64,000 bases of DNA from 1-14-0-10-45-29 sp041650255 (GCA_041650255.1 JBAZLL010000004.1:1-64000), one strand, 5' to 3'. Positions 51,746 to 59,399 are shown, counted from the first letter of the stretch. Numbers and translations are program-made. The notes: generated from the sequence alone by a model not told the origin.

Positions 51746-51766
51746 CCTCAGCCCTCCTTGCATATC

Positions 51767-51774
51767 TTTAAATA
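51767..51774 (-). promoter_or_regulatory. Island operon promoter
   Basis: On the minus strand TATTTAAA within CTTGTATTTAAAGATA sits 22-29 bases before ATG 51745, so transcription should start at or near the start codon. The 13 bases TTAAATACAAGTG (plus strand, 51768-51780) recur at the other end of the island (45682-45694). Confidence 0.5.
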
Positions 51775-51846
51775 CAAGTGTGGATTTATACTTATCGTTA
51801 GGGATCTGTCAATAATCTCGGAATAGTCTCTTCCTAAATAAGCATT

Positions 51847-51858
51847 GATCTGGGGCGA
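51847..51858. repeat. Right attachment repeat (attR)
   Basis: GATCTGGGGCGA, an exact copy of the tRNA-Asn 3' end, here without the rest of a tRNA. Confidence 0.75.
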
Positions 51859-51917
51859 ATTCATTCCATTTTCAGTCTGGTTCATCCTTTATATATCTCA
51901 AAACCCCTATTTTTCTT

Positions 51918-53159
51918 ATGAAAATCACTCAAGCAGTAGTATTGGCGGCAGGTGCAGGAACCCGTTTGCGCCCTCTTACATATACGCGCCCAAAGTGCAT
52001 GATGCCCTTGGCAGGAAAGCCTATTCTTTACCATGTGCTCTCAAACCTCAAAGATGCGGGCGTGAAAAAGGCAATCGTAATCGTAAAATACGAAGAAGAA
52101 CTTGTGCGCCAATATTTTGCCAATTCCGACTTGGGGATGCAGGTTGAATTCATCACACAAGGCGAAAAATATGGAACCGCCGCCGCATTTGCAGAAGCAA
52201 AAAATCATATTGATTCAACTTTTTTCGCAGTTGCAGGCGATGTAATCACAACTTCCACTGCCCTAAAGCAATTGGCGGATAAACATGAAGGAAAAATCTC
52301 CGCGTTGCTAAAAGAGGTTGAAAATCCAGAGCAATACGGCATTGCCCAGGTGCAAAACGGGTTTATCTCCTCTTTTGCCGAAAAGCCGAAAAGTCCGCCA
52401 AAAAATGCGCTTGTAAATTGTTCGCTCTATGTAATGGAGCCTCAAATTTTTTCGATTCTCTCCTGCGTGAAAAAATCAGCCCGTGGAGAATTTGAAATGA
52501 CAGACGTGCTCAAATCCGAGAAAGTAAAAGCGGTCATCACAAATGAATACTGGCTTGACATGGGCATGCCATGGCAGCTTTTTGACGCAAACAAATTCCT
52601 TCTTGAAAAAATGCAGGAGAAAAAAGGGCAAATTGAAAATTCCACAATCAAGGGCAAAGTGATAATGGAACCCGGCTCAAAAATAATTGACTCATACGTA
52701 GAAGGTCCTCTTTATCTGGGCGCAAACAGTACAATCGGTCCGCACGCATATGTTCGCGGAGTGACATCAATCGGCGCAAACTGCTCAATCGGCGATTCCA
52801 CAACCGTAAAAAATTCAATAATATTTGACAATGTAAATGCAAAACATCTCACCTATATCGGCGATTCAATAGTCGGACAGGGATGCAACTTTGGCGCCGC
52901 ATGTCAAATTGCAAACTACCGCTTTGACGCCCTCTCAATAAAGGCAAAAGTCGCGGACGTAATAATTGATACTCAACGAAAAAAGCTCGGTGCAATTATA
53001 GGCGACAATGTGAAAATGGGCGTGCTCTGCGCCGTAATGCCCGGCAAAATAATAGAAGATAATTGCTGGATTGGCGCAGGCGTTGTGGTATCTGAAAACG
53101 TAGCAAGAAACACGCATGTTCAACTTGAGCAAAAACTGTCTTTTAGCAAAATAAAGTGA
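51918..53159 (+). CDS. Sugar-1-phosphate nucleotidylyltransferase with left-handed beta-helix (GlmU-like)
   Basis: 413 residues. The N-terminal nucleotidyltransferase has 'LAAGAGTRLRPLTYTRPKCMMPLAGKPI' (G-x-G-T-R-L and the PK Lys) and 'YGIAQV'. The C-terminal ~170 residues carry hexapeptide repeats (IGPHAY, IGANCS, IGDSTT, VGQGCN). This is the bifunctional archaeal GlmU/RfbA-like layout that makes UDP-GlcNAc or a dTDP/UDP-sugar and may acetylate the sugar. Specificity cannot be told. A TTTATATATC box lies 25 bases before ATG 51918. This is the first chromosomal gene right of the island. Confidence 0.88.
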   Translation: MKITQAVVLAAGAGTRLRPLTYTRPKCMMPLAGKPILYHVLSNLKDAGVKKAIVIVKYEEELVRQYFANSDLGMQVEFITQGEKYGTAAAFAEAKNHIDSTFFAVAGDVITTSTALKQLADKHEGKISALLKEVENPEQYGIAQVQNGFISSFAEKPKSPPKNALVNCSLYVMEPQIFSILSCVKKSARGEFEMTDVLKSEKVKAVITNEYWLDMGMPWQLFDANKFLLEKMQEKKGQIENSTIKGKVIMEPGSKIIDSYVEGPLYLGANSTIGPHAYVRGVTSIGANCSIGDSTTVKNSIIFDNVNAKHLTYIGDSIVGQGCNFGAACQIANYRFDALSIKAKVADVIIDTQRKKLGAIIGDNVKMGVLCAVMPGKIIEDNCWIGAGVVVSENVARNTHVQLEQKLSFSKIK

Positions 53160-53167
53160 GGGTTTTT

Positions 53168-54205
53168 TTGAAACACTTAATAGTCGGCGTTGATCCGGGG
53201 CACACAATCGGCATCGCCGCCCTTGATTTTGAAGGAAACATATGCAATGCCTCAAACACATCCGGCGGAATAGAATCCGCAGTCTCAATAATAGAGAGCT
53301 GGGGCACCCCCTCAATAATTGCTTGCGATGTAACTCCTGCGCCGGAATTTGTGTTAAAGCTTGCATCATATTTTAATGTAAAACTTTTTGTCCCAAAAAA
53401 AACCTGGCGCGAAGACGACAAGCGCGAGATGCTAAAGCAGGCGGAAGAAAAAGCCGGGAAAAGACTTGCTCAAAATACGCACGAGCGCGACGCCCTCTCG
53501 GCGGCAATCGGAGCTTATCGCGAATCCCAAAACCAGTTGCGCTCAATTTTTTCAATGCAAATTGATTCGGATAAAAAGCAAAAAGTCTGCCATCTCATTT
53601 TGCAGGGATATAGGCGCGACACCGCACTTTTGATGACAGAGCCAAAAGAAAACATCAAGGCGGATGATTCCTTAAGCGAAATGCAGAGCCGCAATTCCTC
53701 CCCTCTTTCTGTGAAAAAACATCTTTTATCCATACAAGCGCAATTAATGGAATTTGAGAGAAAAAACATCGAGCTTTCCAGACGCATAATCTTTTTGGAG
53801 CAGGAAAATTCCTCCTTGCGGCAAAAATCAAATTCTTTGCAATCCGGTTCGTGGGCGCGGATGCAAAAAGAAAAGGAAATATTTCGGCTACGCTCTCAAA
53901 ACGCAAGCCTGCAACGCAGGCTAACTCGCGCGAACTCATTTTTATTTTCAGTTTCAAAACAGCTTGGAGCAATCAAGAAGTCCTCCGTGCAGAAAAATAA
54001 TGCACCCAAAAAGGAAGAAAAATCGGATGAGAAAAAACATGCAAATGCAGATGAGAAAAAACATGCAAACGCACAGAAAAATTCGCAATCTGATTTTTCC
54101 TCCTCTGAAAAAGCGCAAAATACTGCAAAGAGTTTAAAAGGATTGGACCCATTGGATAATCTGAGACGCCTGGTGGAAAACTACCGAAACGGCCGTCTCG
54201 AATAG
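53168..54205 (+). CDS. DUF460-like RNase H-fold protein with coiled coil
   Basis: 345 residues from TTG 53168, supported by GTGAGG at 53156-53161; GTG 53156 overlaps the previous stop and is an alternative. The N-terminal domain, 'LIVGVDPGHTIGIAALDFEG' then 'ACDVTPAPEFVLKLASYFNV' and 'THERDALSAAIGAY', is the DUF460 RNase H-like fold (acidic residues at DPG, D and E/D). A coiled coil of about 70 residues follows, with a lysine-rich repeat (EKKHANAD...EKKHANAQ). It is roughly half the length usual for DUF460. It is followed by Alba, so a nucleic-acid role is plausible. Confidence 0.7.
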   Translation: MKHLIVGVDPGHTIGIAALDFEGNICNASNTSGGIESAVSIIESWGTPSIIACDVTPAPEFVLKLASYFNVKLFVPKKTWREDDKREMLKQAEEKAGKRLAQNTHERDALSAAIGAYRESQNQLRSIFSMQIDSDKKQKVCHLILQGYRRDTALLMTEPKENIKADDSLSEMQSRNSSPLSVKKHLLSIQAQLMEFERKNIELSRRIIFLEQENSSLRQKSNSLQSGSWARMQKEKEIFRLRSQNASLQRRLTRANSFLFSVSKQLGAIKKSSVQKNNAPKKEEKSDEKKHANADEKKHANAQKNSQSDFSSSEKAQNTAKSLKGLDPLDNLRRLVENYRNGRLE

Positions 54206-54241
54206 GACAAAAACTTTTGATAAGCCCTTGAGGTGAAATAT

Positions 54242-54646
54242 ATGGACGATGAAATGCAATCTGACACCAACACGATGCCTGTTCCGGCAGAAGCAATGCC
54301 AACTCAGGAGCATGCCCCCGTGCACGAGCACAGACATGAAATGCCTGCAAGGCGCGAATTTCCAAAGAGGGATCCAAAAGACGAAAACACAATTTTCATC
54401 GGCAGAAAAAGCACCATGGGTTATGTGTTGGCAGTTGTAACGCAATTCAACAGCGGCGCGCCAAAAGTAAATGTAAAAGCGCGAGGAAAATTAATCTCAA
54501 AAGCGGTTGATGTTGCCGAGATTGCCAGAGGAAGATTTTTGCCGAACTCAAAAATTGATGGCATACATATAATGACTGAAGAAGTGCAAAATGAGGATGG
54601 AACAAAATCAAAAGTCTCCTCAATTGAAATTACTATAATAAAGTAA
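54242..54646 (+). CDS. alba: Alba-family nucleic-acid-binding protein
   Basis: 134 residues from ATG 54242, with GAGGTGA six bases upstream. The Alba core begins at 'DENTIFIGRKSTMGYVLAVV', contains 'VNVKARGKLISKAVDVAEI' (the conserved Lys pair position) and ends with 'VSSIEITIIK'. An N-terminal extension of ~45 residues rich in His, Glu and Pro (HAPVHEHRHEMPARRE) is not usual for Alba. It binds DNA or RNA as a dimer, and in many archaea the core Lys is acetylated. Confidence 0.9.
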   Translation: MDDEMQSDTNTMPVPAEAMPTQEHAPVHEHRHEMPARREFPKRDPKDENTIFIGRKSTMGYVLAVVTQFNSGAPKVNVKARGKLISKAVDVAEIARGRFLPNSKIDGIHIMTEEVQNEDGTKSKVSSIEITIIK

Positions 54647-54683
54647 TTTCGTGCGCGGTCTTTAGGCTAGATGGTGTTGTGCT

Positions 54684-55181
54684 TTGAGGACCCCAATTTG
54701 TTCACATTGTGCGTTGACGGAGCGGCTTTGCCCGAACTGCCAGCAAAAGCTTGCGGATGGTTCGGTCTCAAAGCTTGATGTCGAGGTCTCAAAAATCTTG
54801 TATAAAATAAACGAGGCCCACAACATCTCCAACGCCTCTTTTTCAAAGACAATTGATTTTGGAAAAGTCGTAGTAATAATAACCGATGGCGAAGCCGGAA
54901 TTTTAATCGGGCGCGGGGGAAAAGTGGTATCCGCCCTCTCTTCCGCACTTGGGCGCCGCGTGCGCATAGTAAGATTTGACGGGGATCCAAAACGAGCGGT
55001 GGCAGATATGCTCGCACCCGCCCGCCTATGTGGAATAAACAGCTATTGGACCGAAGGGCAGGAGCGCGTGAAAGTGCGCATAAACCCCGCCGACAAGCAA
55101 AAGCTTTATGTTGATGAAAACACTTTGCGCATGGCAATAAAACACTGGATGGGCAAGGACGTTGAAATAGTATTTGAGTGA
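54684..55181 (+). CDS. NusA-like KH protein with zinc finger
   Basis: 165 residues from TTG 54684. The N-terminal zinc finger (CSHC...CPNC, residues 6-20) is followed by a helical linker. The first KH domain has 'DGEAGILIGRGGKVVSALSSALG' with the GxxG loop IGRGG, and a second KH domain has 'VADMLAPARLCGINSYW'. It matches archaeal NusA-like RNA-binding proteins, which lack the rest of bacterial NusA. GGTGTTG lies just upstream. It could act in transcription or ribosome maturation. Confidence 0.85.
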   Translation: MRTPICSHCALTERLCPNCQQKLADGSVSKLDVEVSKILYKINEAHNISNASFSKTIDFGKVVVIITDGEAGILIGRGGKVVSALSSALGRRVRIVRFDGDPKRAVADMLAPARLCGINSYWTEGQERVKVRINPADKQKLYVDENTLRMAIKHWMGKDVEIVFE

Positions 55182-55265
55182 AAATCCGCCCCCCAGCATT
55201 TCGGGCGCGGTACGCCGCAAATATAATACTCTGGTATGTTATACTATTCATATTATGGTGATTTG

Positions 55266-56558
55266 ATGCAAAGGACACACTATGTCAAAGATGCGATATC
55301 TGCAATAGGCAAAACCGTTACTGTTGCCGGATGGGCACACGAGGTTCGCGATATCGGCAAAGTCAGATTCATCCAGCTACGCGACAAAACCGGCATAGTG
55401 CAAGTATTTGCAAAAAAGGACGACACTCCTCCATTCGTATTTGAGGCAATGGTTCAGCCAAAAGAAACCGTGCTTGCAATAACTGGAATAGTAAAAGAAT
55501 CAAAAATCGCAAAGAGCGGAATTGAAATAATTCCTGCGGAAATCAAAGTGCTTGGCTCCCTTTCGGCCAAAGTTCCATTCGAGCTTACCGGAAAAGTGCC
55601 CGCAGAGCTTGATGTGCGCCTTGACCACCGCTACGTTGATTTGCGCCGTGAGGAAATCTATTCCATTTTCAGGATAAAGTCCGTTGCCGCAAATGCGTTT
55701 CGACAATCCCTAATTTCGCAAGGATTTGAGGAAATTCATCCGACATCTCTTGTTGCGGCCGCGACTGAAGGCGGTGCGGAACTTTTTGAGGTAAAATATT
55801 TTGAGAAACAGGCGTATCTTGCGCAATCCCCACAGCTTTACAAGCAATTGGCGGTAGTAGGCGGAATGGACAAAGTTTTCATGACCTCGCCGGTATTTCG
55901 TGCGGAGAAGCACAACACTCTTACTCATCTAAACGAAGTCGTGCAAATGGATGCCGAAATGGGCTTTTGCAGTGATGAAGATGCGCTCCTTGTACTTGAG
56001 AAAACTTTTCTTGACATCTTGGGCGAAGTTTCAAAAAATTGCAAACACGAGCTTGAAGTTGTCGGTTCAAAACTTGTTGTTCCCAAAAAAATCGTGCGCC
56101 ATTCTTACAGCGAGCTTGTAACCACTCTTAACGACGCCGGAGTAAAAATGAAATGGGGCGAGGACTTTGACCGCGAAAAAGAGGCAAAGTTGCAAGAAAT
56201 TCTGGGCGAGGAAGCATATTTCATTACCCGATGGCCAACCGCAATACGCGCGTTCTATTCAATGCCACTGGACGAGGACCCAAAGATTTGCCGCGCATAT
56301 GATCTTGTCTATCGCGGACTTGAAATTTCCTCAGGGGCACAGCGTATTCATATTCCAGAAATGCTGATAAAACAGCTTGAGGCCCGCGGTGAGAATTCCG
56401 ACAATTTCAAATTCTATATAGATGCATTCCGAGTCGGGGCTCCACCTCACGCCGGTTGGTCAATCGGGATTGAGAGGCTTGTAATGAAAATGTGCAATCT
56501 CTCAAACATTCGTGAGGCGGCACTGTTTCCCAGGGACAGGCACAGGCTAACTCCCTAG
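55266..56558 (+). CDS. aspS: Aspartyl-tRNA synthetase (archaeal type)
   Basis: 430 residues from ATG 55266, with GGTGA at 55257. An N-terminal OB fold with 'GWAHEVRDIGKVRFIQLRDK' precedes the class II core: motif 1 near 'LISQGFEEIHPTSL', motif 2 'FRAEKHNTLTHLNEVVQMDAE', and motif 3 'GAPPHAGWSIGIERLVMKM'. It lacks bacterial insertions, so it is the archaeal/eukaryotic type. This type is often non-discriminating; no asparaginyl synthetase or gatCAB is in view to decide. Confidence 0.94.
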   Translation: MQRTHYVKDAISAIGKTVTVAGWAHEVRDIGKVRFIQLRDKTGIVQVFAKKDDTPPFVFEAMVQPKETVLAITGIVKESKIAKSGIEIIPAEIKVLGSLSAKVPFELTGKVPAELDVRLDHRYVDLRREEIYSIFRIKSVAANAFRQSLISQGFEEIHPTSLVAAATEGGAELFEVKYFEKQAYLAQSPQLYKQLAVVGGMDKVFMTSPVFRAEKHNTLTHLNEVVQMDAEMGFCSDEDALLVLEKTFLDILGEVSKNCKHELEVVGSKLVVPKKIVRHSYSELVTTLNDAGVKMKWGEDFDREKEAKLQEILGEEAYFITRWPTAIRAFYSMPLDEDPKICRAYDLVYRGLEISSGAQRIHIPEMLIKQLEARGENSDNFKFYIDAFRVGAPPHAGWSIGIERLVMKMCNLSNIREAALFPRDRHRLTP

Positions 56559-56605
56559 CCCATTTTTCCTTTTTCACTACTTTGCACAAAATTAGCCTGC
56601 ACTTC

Positions 56606-57907
56606 TCATTTCATCGAATACAATGTTTTCGTATTCGAAGTGCCGGGTTGTTTTCCCTGTTCAGGTGAAACCGCCACAGTTTTTTTGAAAATGCTATATT
56701 TATCCCAATTTTCCTGTTTTGGGTCAAATTCTCCAGAGGCGACAAGTAACTTCCAAATCTCATATCTTGAATTTGAATATGCAGATTCAAACCGTTCGTC
56801 AAGTTGCCCTTCCTTGATCTTTTTTTCGCAGAAGTACCACGCGTCCATGCTTTTACATGTGGATAATGCATTAATCGCCGCAAGCTTTACTTCGACCGGA
56901 GTTTTTTCATCTTCAATTTTTGCTACAATCGCCGATTCCACCAGCTCGTCATTAAATACAATATTGTATATCCTTAGGGCGTTTATCACAGCTAATTGCA
57001 CCTTTATTTCCGGAAACTTTTTCAGCGCATAAAAAATATGTTCTAATCCGCCTTCCACGTGCAAAAGTGAGGTAATAAGAAATATTTGTTCGTTTTCATC
57101 CTTTGTTCCCTCAAGTTCTTTCCTTAGGTATGCCACATATTTACTGCTATACATCTTTCTCATGTGCCATTTTTCATAACCTAATTTTTCTTTCCATTTA
57201 TCATGTATGTCTTCACATAATTGTCTTTCTTCGTCCGATTCCGCATCCTTTATTACTCGCTTCAAAAGCCCTATACTATCAAAATTGGGAATATCTCTAT
57301 TCTTGCCAAACCAGAGCATCGATTCAATAACTTCTCTTGCTCTTTCTTTGTTTTTCTGTGAAGGGTCATGGCATACTACCCAAATAAGTTCGTGTGCAAT
57401 ACCTGTTCTGTAATTTTTATCCTCAATACAACCCGATTTTCTCACAGAATCTGTTACATATTTGGACATTTTCTCCATGGCGTTAATGACTGCAAATCTT
57501 GCACTTTCATCATTACATCTCACCAAATCGCGCACAAACTCGCTTATATAATTAACAAGCCGTTCAACATGTTCGTATTCAATCTGACCGTGTTCGCTGT
57601 ATTGAACCGATCGCCATAGATTCTCATCTATTTTTTCCCAATCCTTCTCTTTTCCCTTTATTTTCTTTCGGACGTCTTCCTTATTCAAATCTGGCAATAC
57701 GGTCTTTAGCTCGTCAAGATATTTATCTCTACTTATGCCTTCCTGCTCTCTCAAAAGAAGCTCTGAAACATTTCCGAGGTTTGTAATTACATTAATCCTT
57801 GTTCGCAGCGGGCCATTTGTTTGATAGCTATCCATTTGCACTTTAACTGCGCGCAATATCTCTGGGTATCCGCAGTCATCAAATGATATATCGCCTACAA
57901 GCGTCAA
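56606..57907 (-). CDS. Unknown HEAT-like helical repeat protein
   Basis: 433 residues from TTG 57907 (AGGAT upstream). The second half contains repeats with 'LAVINALRIYNIVFNDELVESAI' and 'VKLAAINALSTCKSMDAWYFC', a HEAT-like alternation of helices. The first half is also helical with many charged residues ('VRKKIKGKEKDWEKIDENLW'). No catalytic motif is seen. It is convergent with aspS. The A/T-rich composition is closer to the tRNA-Asn island genes than to aspS next door, so foreign origin is possible. Confidence 0.65.
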   Translation of the reverse strand: MTLVGDISFDDCGYPEILRAVKVQMDSYQTNGPLRTRINVITNLGNVSELLLREQEGISRDKYLDELKTVLPDLNKEDVRKKIKGKEKDWEKIDENLWRSVQYSEHGQIEYEHVERLVNYISEFVRDLVRCNDESARFAVINAMEKMSKYVTDSVRKSGCIEDKNYRTGIAHELIWVVCHDPSQKNKERAREVIESMLWFGKNRDIPNFDSIGLLKRVIKDAESDEERQLCEDIHDKWKEKLGYEKWHMRKMYSSKYVAYLRKELEGTKDENEQIFLITSLLHVEGGLEHIFYALKKFPEIKVQLAVINALRIYNIVFNDELVESAIVAKIEDEKTPVEVKLAAINALSTCKSMDAWYFCEKKIKEGQLDERFESAYSNSRYEIWKLLVASGEFDPKQENWDKYSIFKKTVAVSPEQGKQPGTSNTKTLYSMK

Positions 57908-58081
57908 ATTTATCCTGCCTCCCTACTATCCTTTTTAAACGCACCAACATTAAAAAAGCATTCTGGCATTTCAAATTTCTCCGTAGTAAGTAATGTGGTG
58001 TATTATCATATTTTGCAGTGGAAAACTACCCTTTCCTCCATTCTTTAATGTTCTGCTTCGTCTGCATAGTAGGGTGAGAAA

Positions 58082-58504
58082 ATGAATATACAGCTTCTAA
58101 AATATCATGTGCTAAGATGTCCAAAATGCGGGCACCTGAAAACCAGCACAACAATGACTAAAACAAGATGTGTTTCGTGCATGCACGGGTGGGAAATACA
58201 CAAAGACGGAAATACTTGGGGTGTTTTGGCATCCTTTTACACTCCGGCGCAGGCGAGTGAATATATACAAAAACTAAAAATCAAGCGGGCGCAGGCGCAA
58301 CCTGCGAGCCCTCAAATCGATGGCGCACTCAATGTGCTTGGGCTCAAATCAGGATGCACTCGCGAGGAATTCGTGCAAGAATACCGCAAAAAGGCGTTCA
58401 TGTATCATCCAGACGCGCATAAGCAAAATCCAAATGCGCAAGAGCAATTCAAACAGGTTATAGAAGCCGCGCAACAAGTGCGCTCTGCTATGGGCTGGCA
58501 ATAA
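58082..58504 (+). CDS. Zinc-ribbon and J-domain protein
   Basis: 140 residues. An N-terminal zinc ribbon (CPKCG...CVSCMHGW, residues 13-43), a short linker and a C-terminal J-domain-like module: 'ALNVLGLKSGCTREEFVQEY' with the HPD motif in 'MYHPDAHKQNPNAQEQF'. J-domain proteins stimulate Hsp70 ATPase, but no DnaK is in the window. GGGTGA five bases before ATG 58082 gives the start. The order ribbon-then-J is the reverse of classic DnaJ. Confidence 0.8.
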   Translation: MNIQLLKYHVLRCPKCGHLKTSTTMTKTRCVSCMHGWEIHKDGNTWGVLASFYTPAQASEYIQKLKIKRAQAQPASPQIDGALNVLGLKSGCTREEFVQEYRKKAFMYHPDAHKQNPNAQEQFKQVIEAAQQVRSAMGWQ

Positions 58505-58612
58505 GTGTTTTGGGGAAATGACTGTCAAAGGCGGACAGCCATTGAAGTCATCCCTCCTTTTTCATACTTGCTTGGTGGGCTTTGTTTTTTTGCCTCCACC
58601 TCCCACAAAGGC

Positions 58613-58647
58613 TTTTTTCTTTCTCTTTGCGAAAGAGAAAGAAAAAA
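58613..58647. repeat. Perfect 16-bp inverted repeat, tRNA-intron-like
   Basis: Arms TTTTTTCTTTCTCTTT and AAAGAGAAAGAAAAAA with loop GCG. The start GGCTTTT...CTTTCTCTTT and the following TGGAAAAA match the tRNA-Thr intron (43169-43251) almost base for base apart from loop and length differences; 14 bases (AAAGAGAAAGAAAA) are identical. Confidence 0.85.
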
Positions 58648-58735
58648 CCCTGGAAAAAAGAAAGAGAAAACGAAACCCTGGAAAAAGAAAAAGAAAGAAA
58701 AAAACCTGGGAAAAAGAAACCTTGGAAAAGAAAAC
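58648..58735 (+). repeat. Spaced purine-rich repeats
   Basis: CCCTGGAAAAA-type units begin at 58648, 58676, 58704 and 58719 (the last two diverged), each followed by GAAA-rich spacer. They continue the hairpin element. Confidence 0.7.
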
Positions 58736-58813
58736 TTTAAATTATACTAAAGAAGCTCGCGCTAATTTTAGAAAAATTATCAAAAATAAGAAATAAAAAA
58801 TAAAGAAAAAAAT

Positions 58814-59101
58814 TTACTTTATGTACTCTTTTAGCATTCTCTTTTCAGGCTCGTCTATTGCCTCGTAATACACGTCCAGAATTGAGATTATTACCCATGC
58901 GAGCGGAAGTACGAATACTGGGAAGCAAAGTCCCAGACTTATGAGCGTTATGATTCCTGTCAATATACATACTGCAATATACCCTACAAAATAGTGCAGT
59001 GCATATTTGCTTTTGATAAACCAGTGTCCAAGACCCGGAATTATCAAGTTCAAGATTGCTGCAATAATAGGTTTACTTGAATCAGATTTTGTTTCAGCCA
59101 T
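58814..59101 (-). CDS. Small two- to three-helix membrane protein (TM2-like)
   Basis: 95 residues from ATG 59101 (GGTGAG six bases upstream). The pattern 'IIAAILNLIIPGLGHWFIKSKY' with Pro-Gly-Leu-Gly-His, then two long hydrophobic helices ('YFVGYIAVCILTGIITLISL', 'FVLPLAWVIISILDVYYEA'), is typical of TM2/DUF5683-like small membrane proteins. Function unknown. It lies between the purine-rich repeats and tRNA-Val. Confidence 0.7.
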   Translation of the reverse strand: MAETKSDSSKPIIAAILNLIIPGLGHWFIKSKYALHYFVGYIAVCILTGIITLISLGLCFPVFVLPLAWVIISILDVYYEAIDEPEKRMLKEYIK

Positions 59102-59171
59102 AGCAAACTCACCGAAAATACCACGGAGCATAAGATTAAAAAGTTGATTTTAGGCTCAGAAAGTTGGATAA

Positions 59172-59244
59172 TGGACTCGCCCGGGATCGAACCGGGAATC
59201 TTTCGCGTGTGAAGCGAACGTGTTAACCATTCCACCACGAGTCC
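59172..59244 (-). tRNA. tRNA-Val(CAC)
   Basis: 73 bases: acceptor GGACTCG/CGAGTCC, D arm GTGG/ACAC, anticodon stem TTCGC/GCGAA with loop TTCACAC (anticodon CAC), T arm CCCGG/CCGGG with TTCGATC loop, discriminator A. No intron, CCA not encoded. Confidence 0.95.
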
Positions 59245-59272
59245 ACATTTTTTTCTTTTTCTGAAAGTTCTT

Positions 59273-59399
59273 AAGCGAACGTGTCCTACAGGCTCCGAAG
59301 GAGACTGGAGGGACTGCCACCATCAGGTGGCAGGACCAACGATTTATCGTTGGATAGACAGCGCGAAGCGCTGGCGTATAACCATTCCACCACGAGTCC
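59273..59399 (-). pseudogene. Broken 5' copy of tRNA-Val with insertion
   Basis: Bases 1-21 of tRNA-Val (59399-59379) and bases 22-33 (59284-59273) are repeated exactly, separated by a 94-base insertion. The copy stops just before the anticodon; no 3' half follows. It lies 28 bases upstream of the intact gene and on the same strand, so it is a partial tandem duplication. Confidence 0.8.
59285..59378 (-). other. 94-base insertion made of consecutive hairpins
   Basis: Four adjacent stems on the RNA strand: AGCGC/GCGCT, CCAACGA/TCGTTGG (loop TAAA), TGCCACC/GGTGGCA (loop TGAT) and CAGTCTCC/GGAGCCTG (one mismatch). The last is enclosed by GTCC/GGAC. It is GC-richer than its surroundings. No target-site duplication or coding potential. 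Not seen elsewhere in the window. Confidence 0.75.

Larger units (their letters stand above)
45636..51858. mobile_element. Genomic island integrated at tRNA-Asn
   Basis: A 6.2-kb segment is bounded by 12-bp direct repeats GATCTGGGGCGA. The left copy is the 3' end of tRNA-Asn and the right copy stands alone before the next chromosomal gene. Genes inside are AT-rich and use AGA/AGG/ATA codons more freely than flanking genes, which favour GCN, CGC and AAA-rich stretches. Five minus-strand genes make one operon, and none belongs to a housekeeping family. No integrase, resolvase or replication gene is recognised, so this is either a satellite moved in trans or a decayed element. Confidence 0.75.
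58505..58813. other. Intergenic region with intron-like hairpin and purine repeats
   Basis: 309 bases between convergent genes. No credible protein; long frames here are produced by purine-rich repeats. It holds a perfect 16-bp hairpin (58613-58647), four spaced CC(C)TGG + GAAA-rich repeats (58648-58735) and an A-rich end. Confidence 0.7.

Noticed and set aside
45636..51858. Integrase gene or fragment inside the island
   Set aside because: I looked for a tyrosine-recombinase R..HxxR..Y pattern in all island frames by eye and saw none; the 21-codon ORF at 45720 has no such residues.
58505..58796. Two overlapping 80-90-residue frames rich in Lys/Glu
   Set aside because: They arise from purine-rich repeats and the hairpin; no consistent start signal and no protein-like composition.
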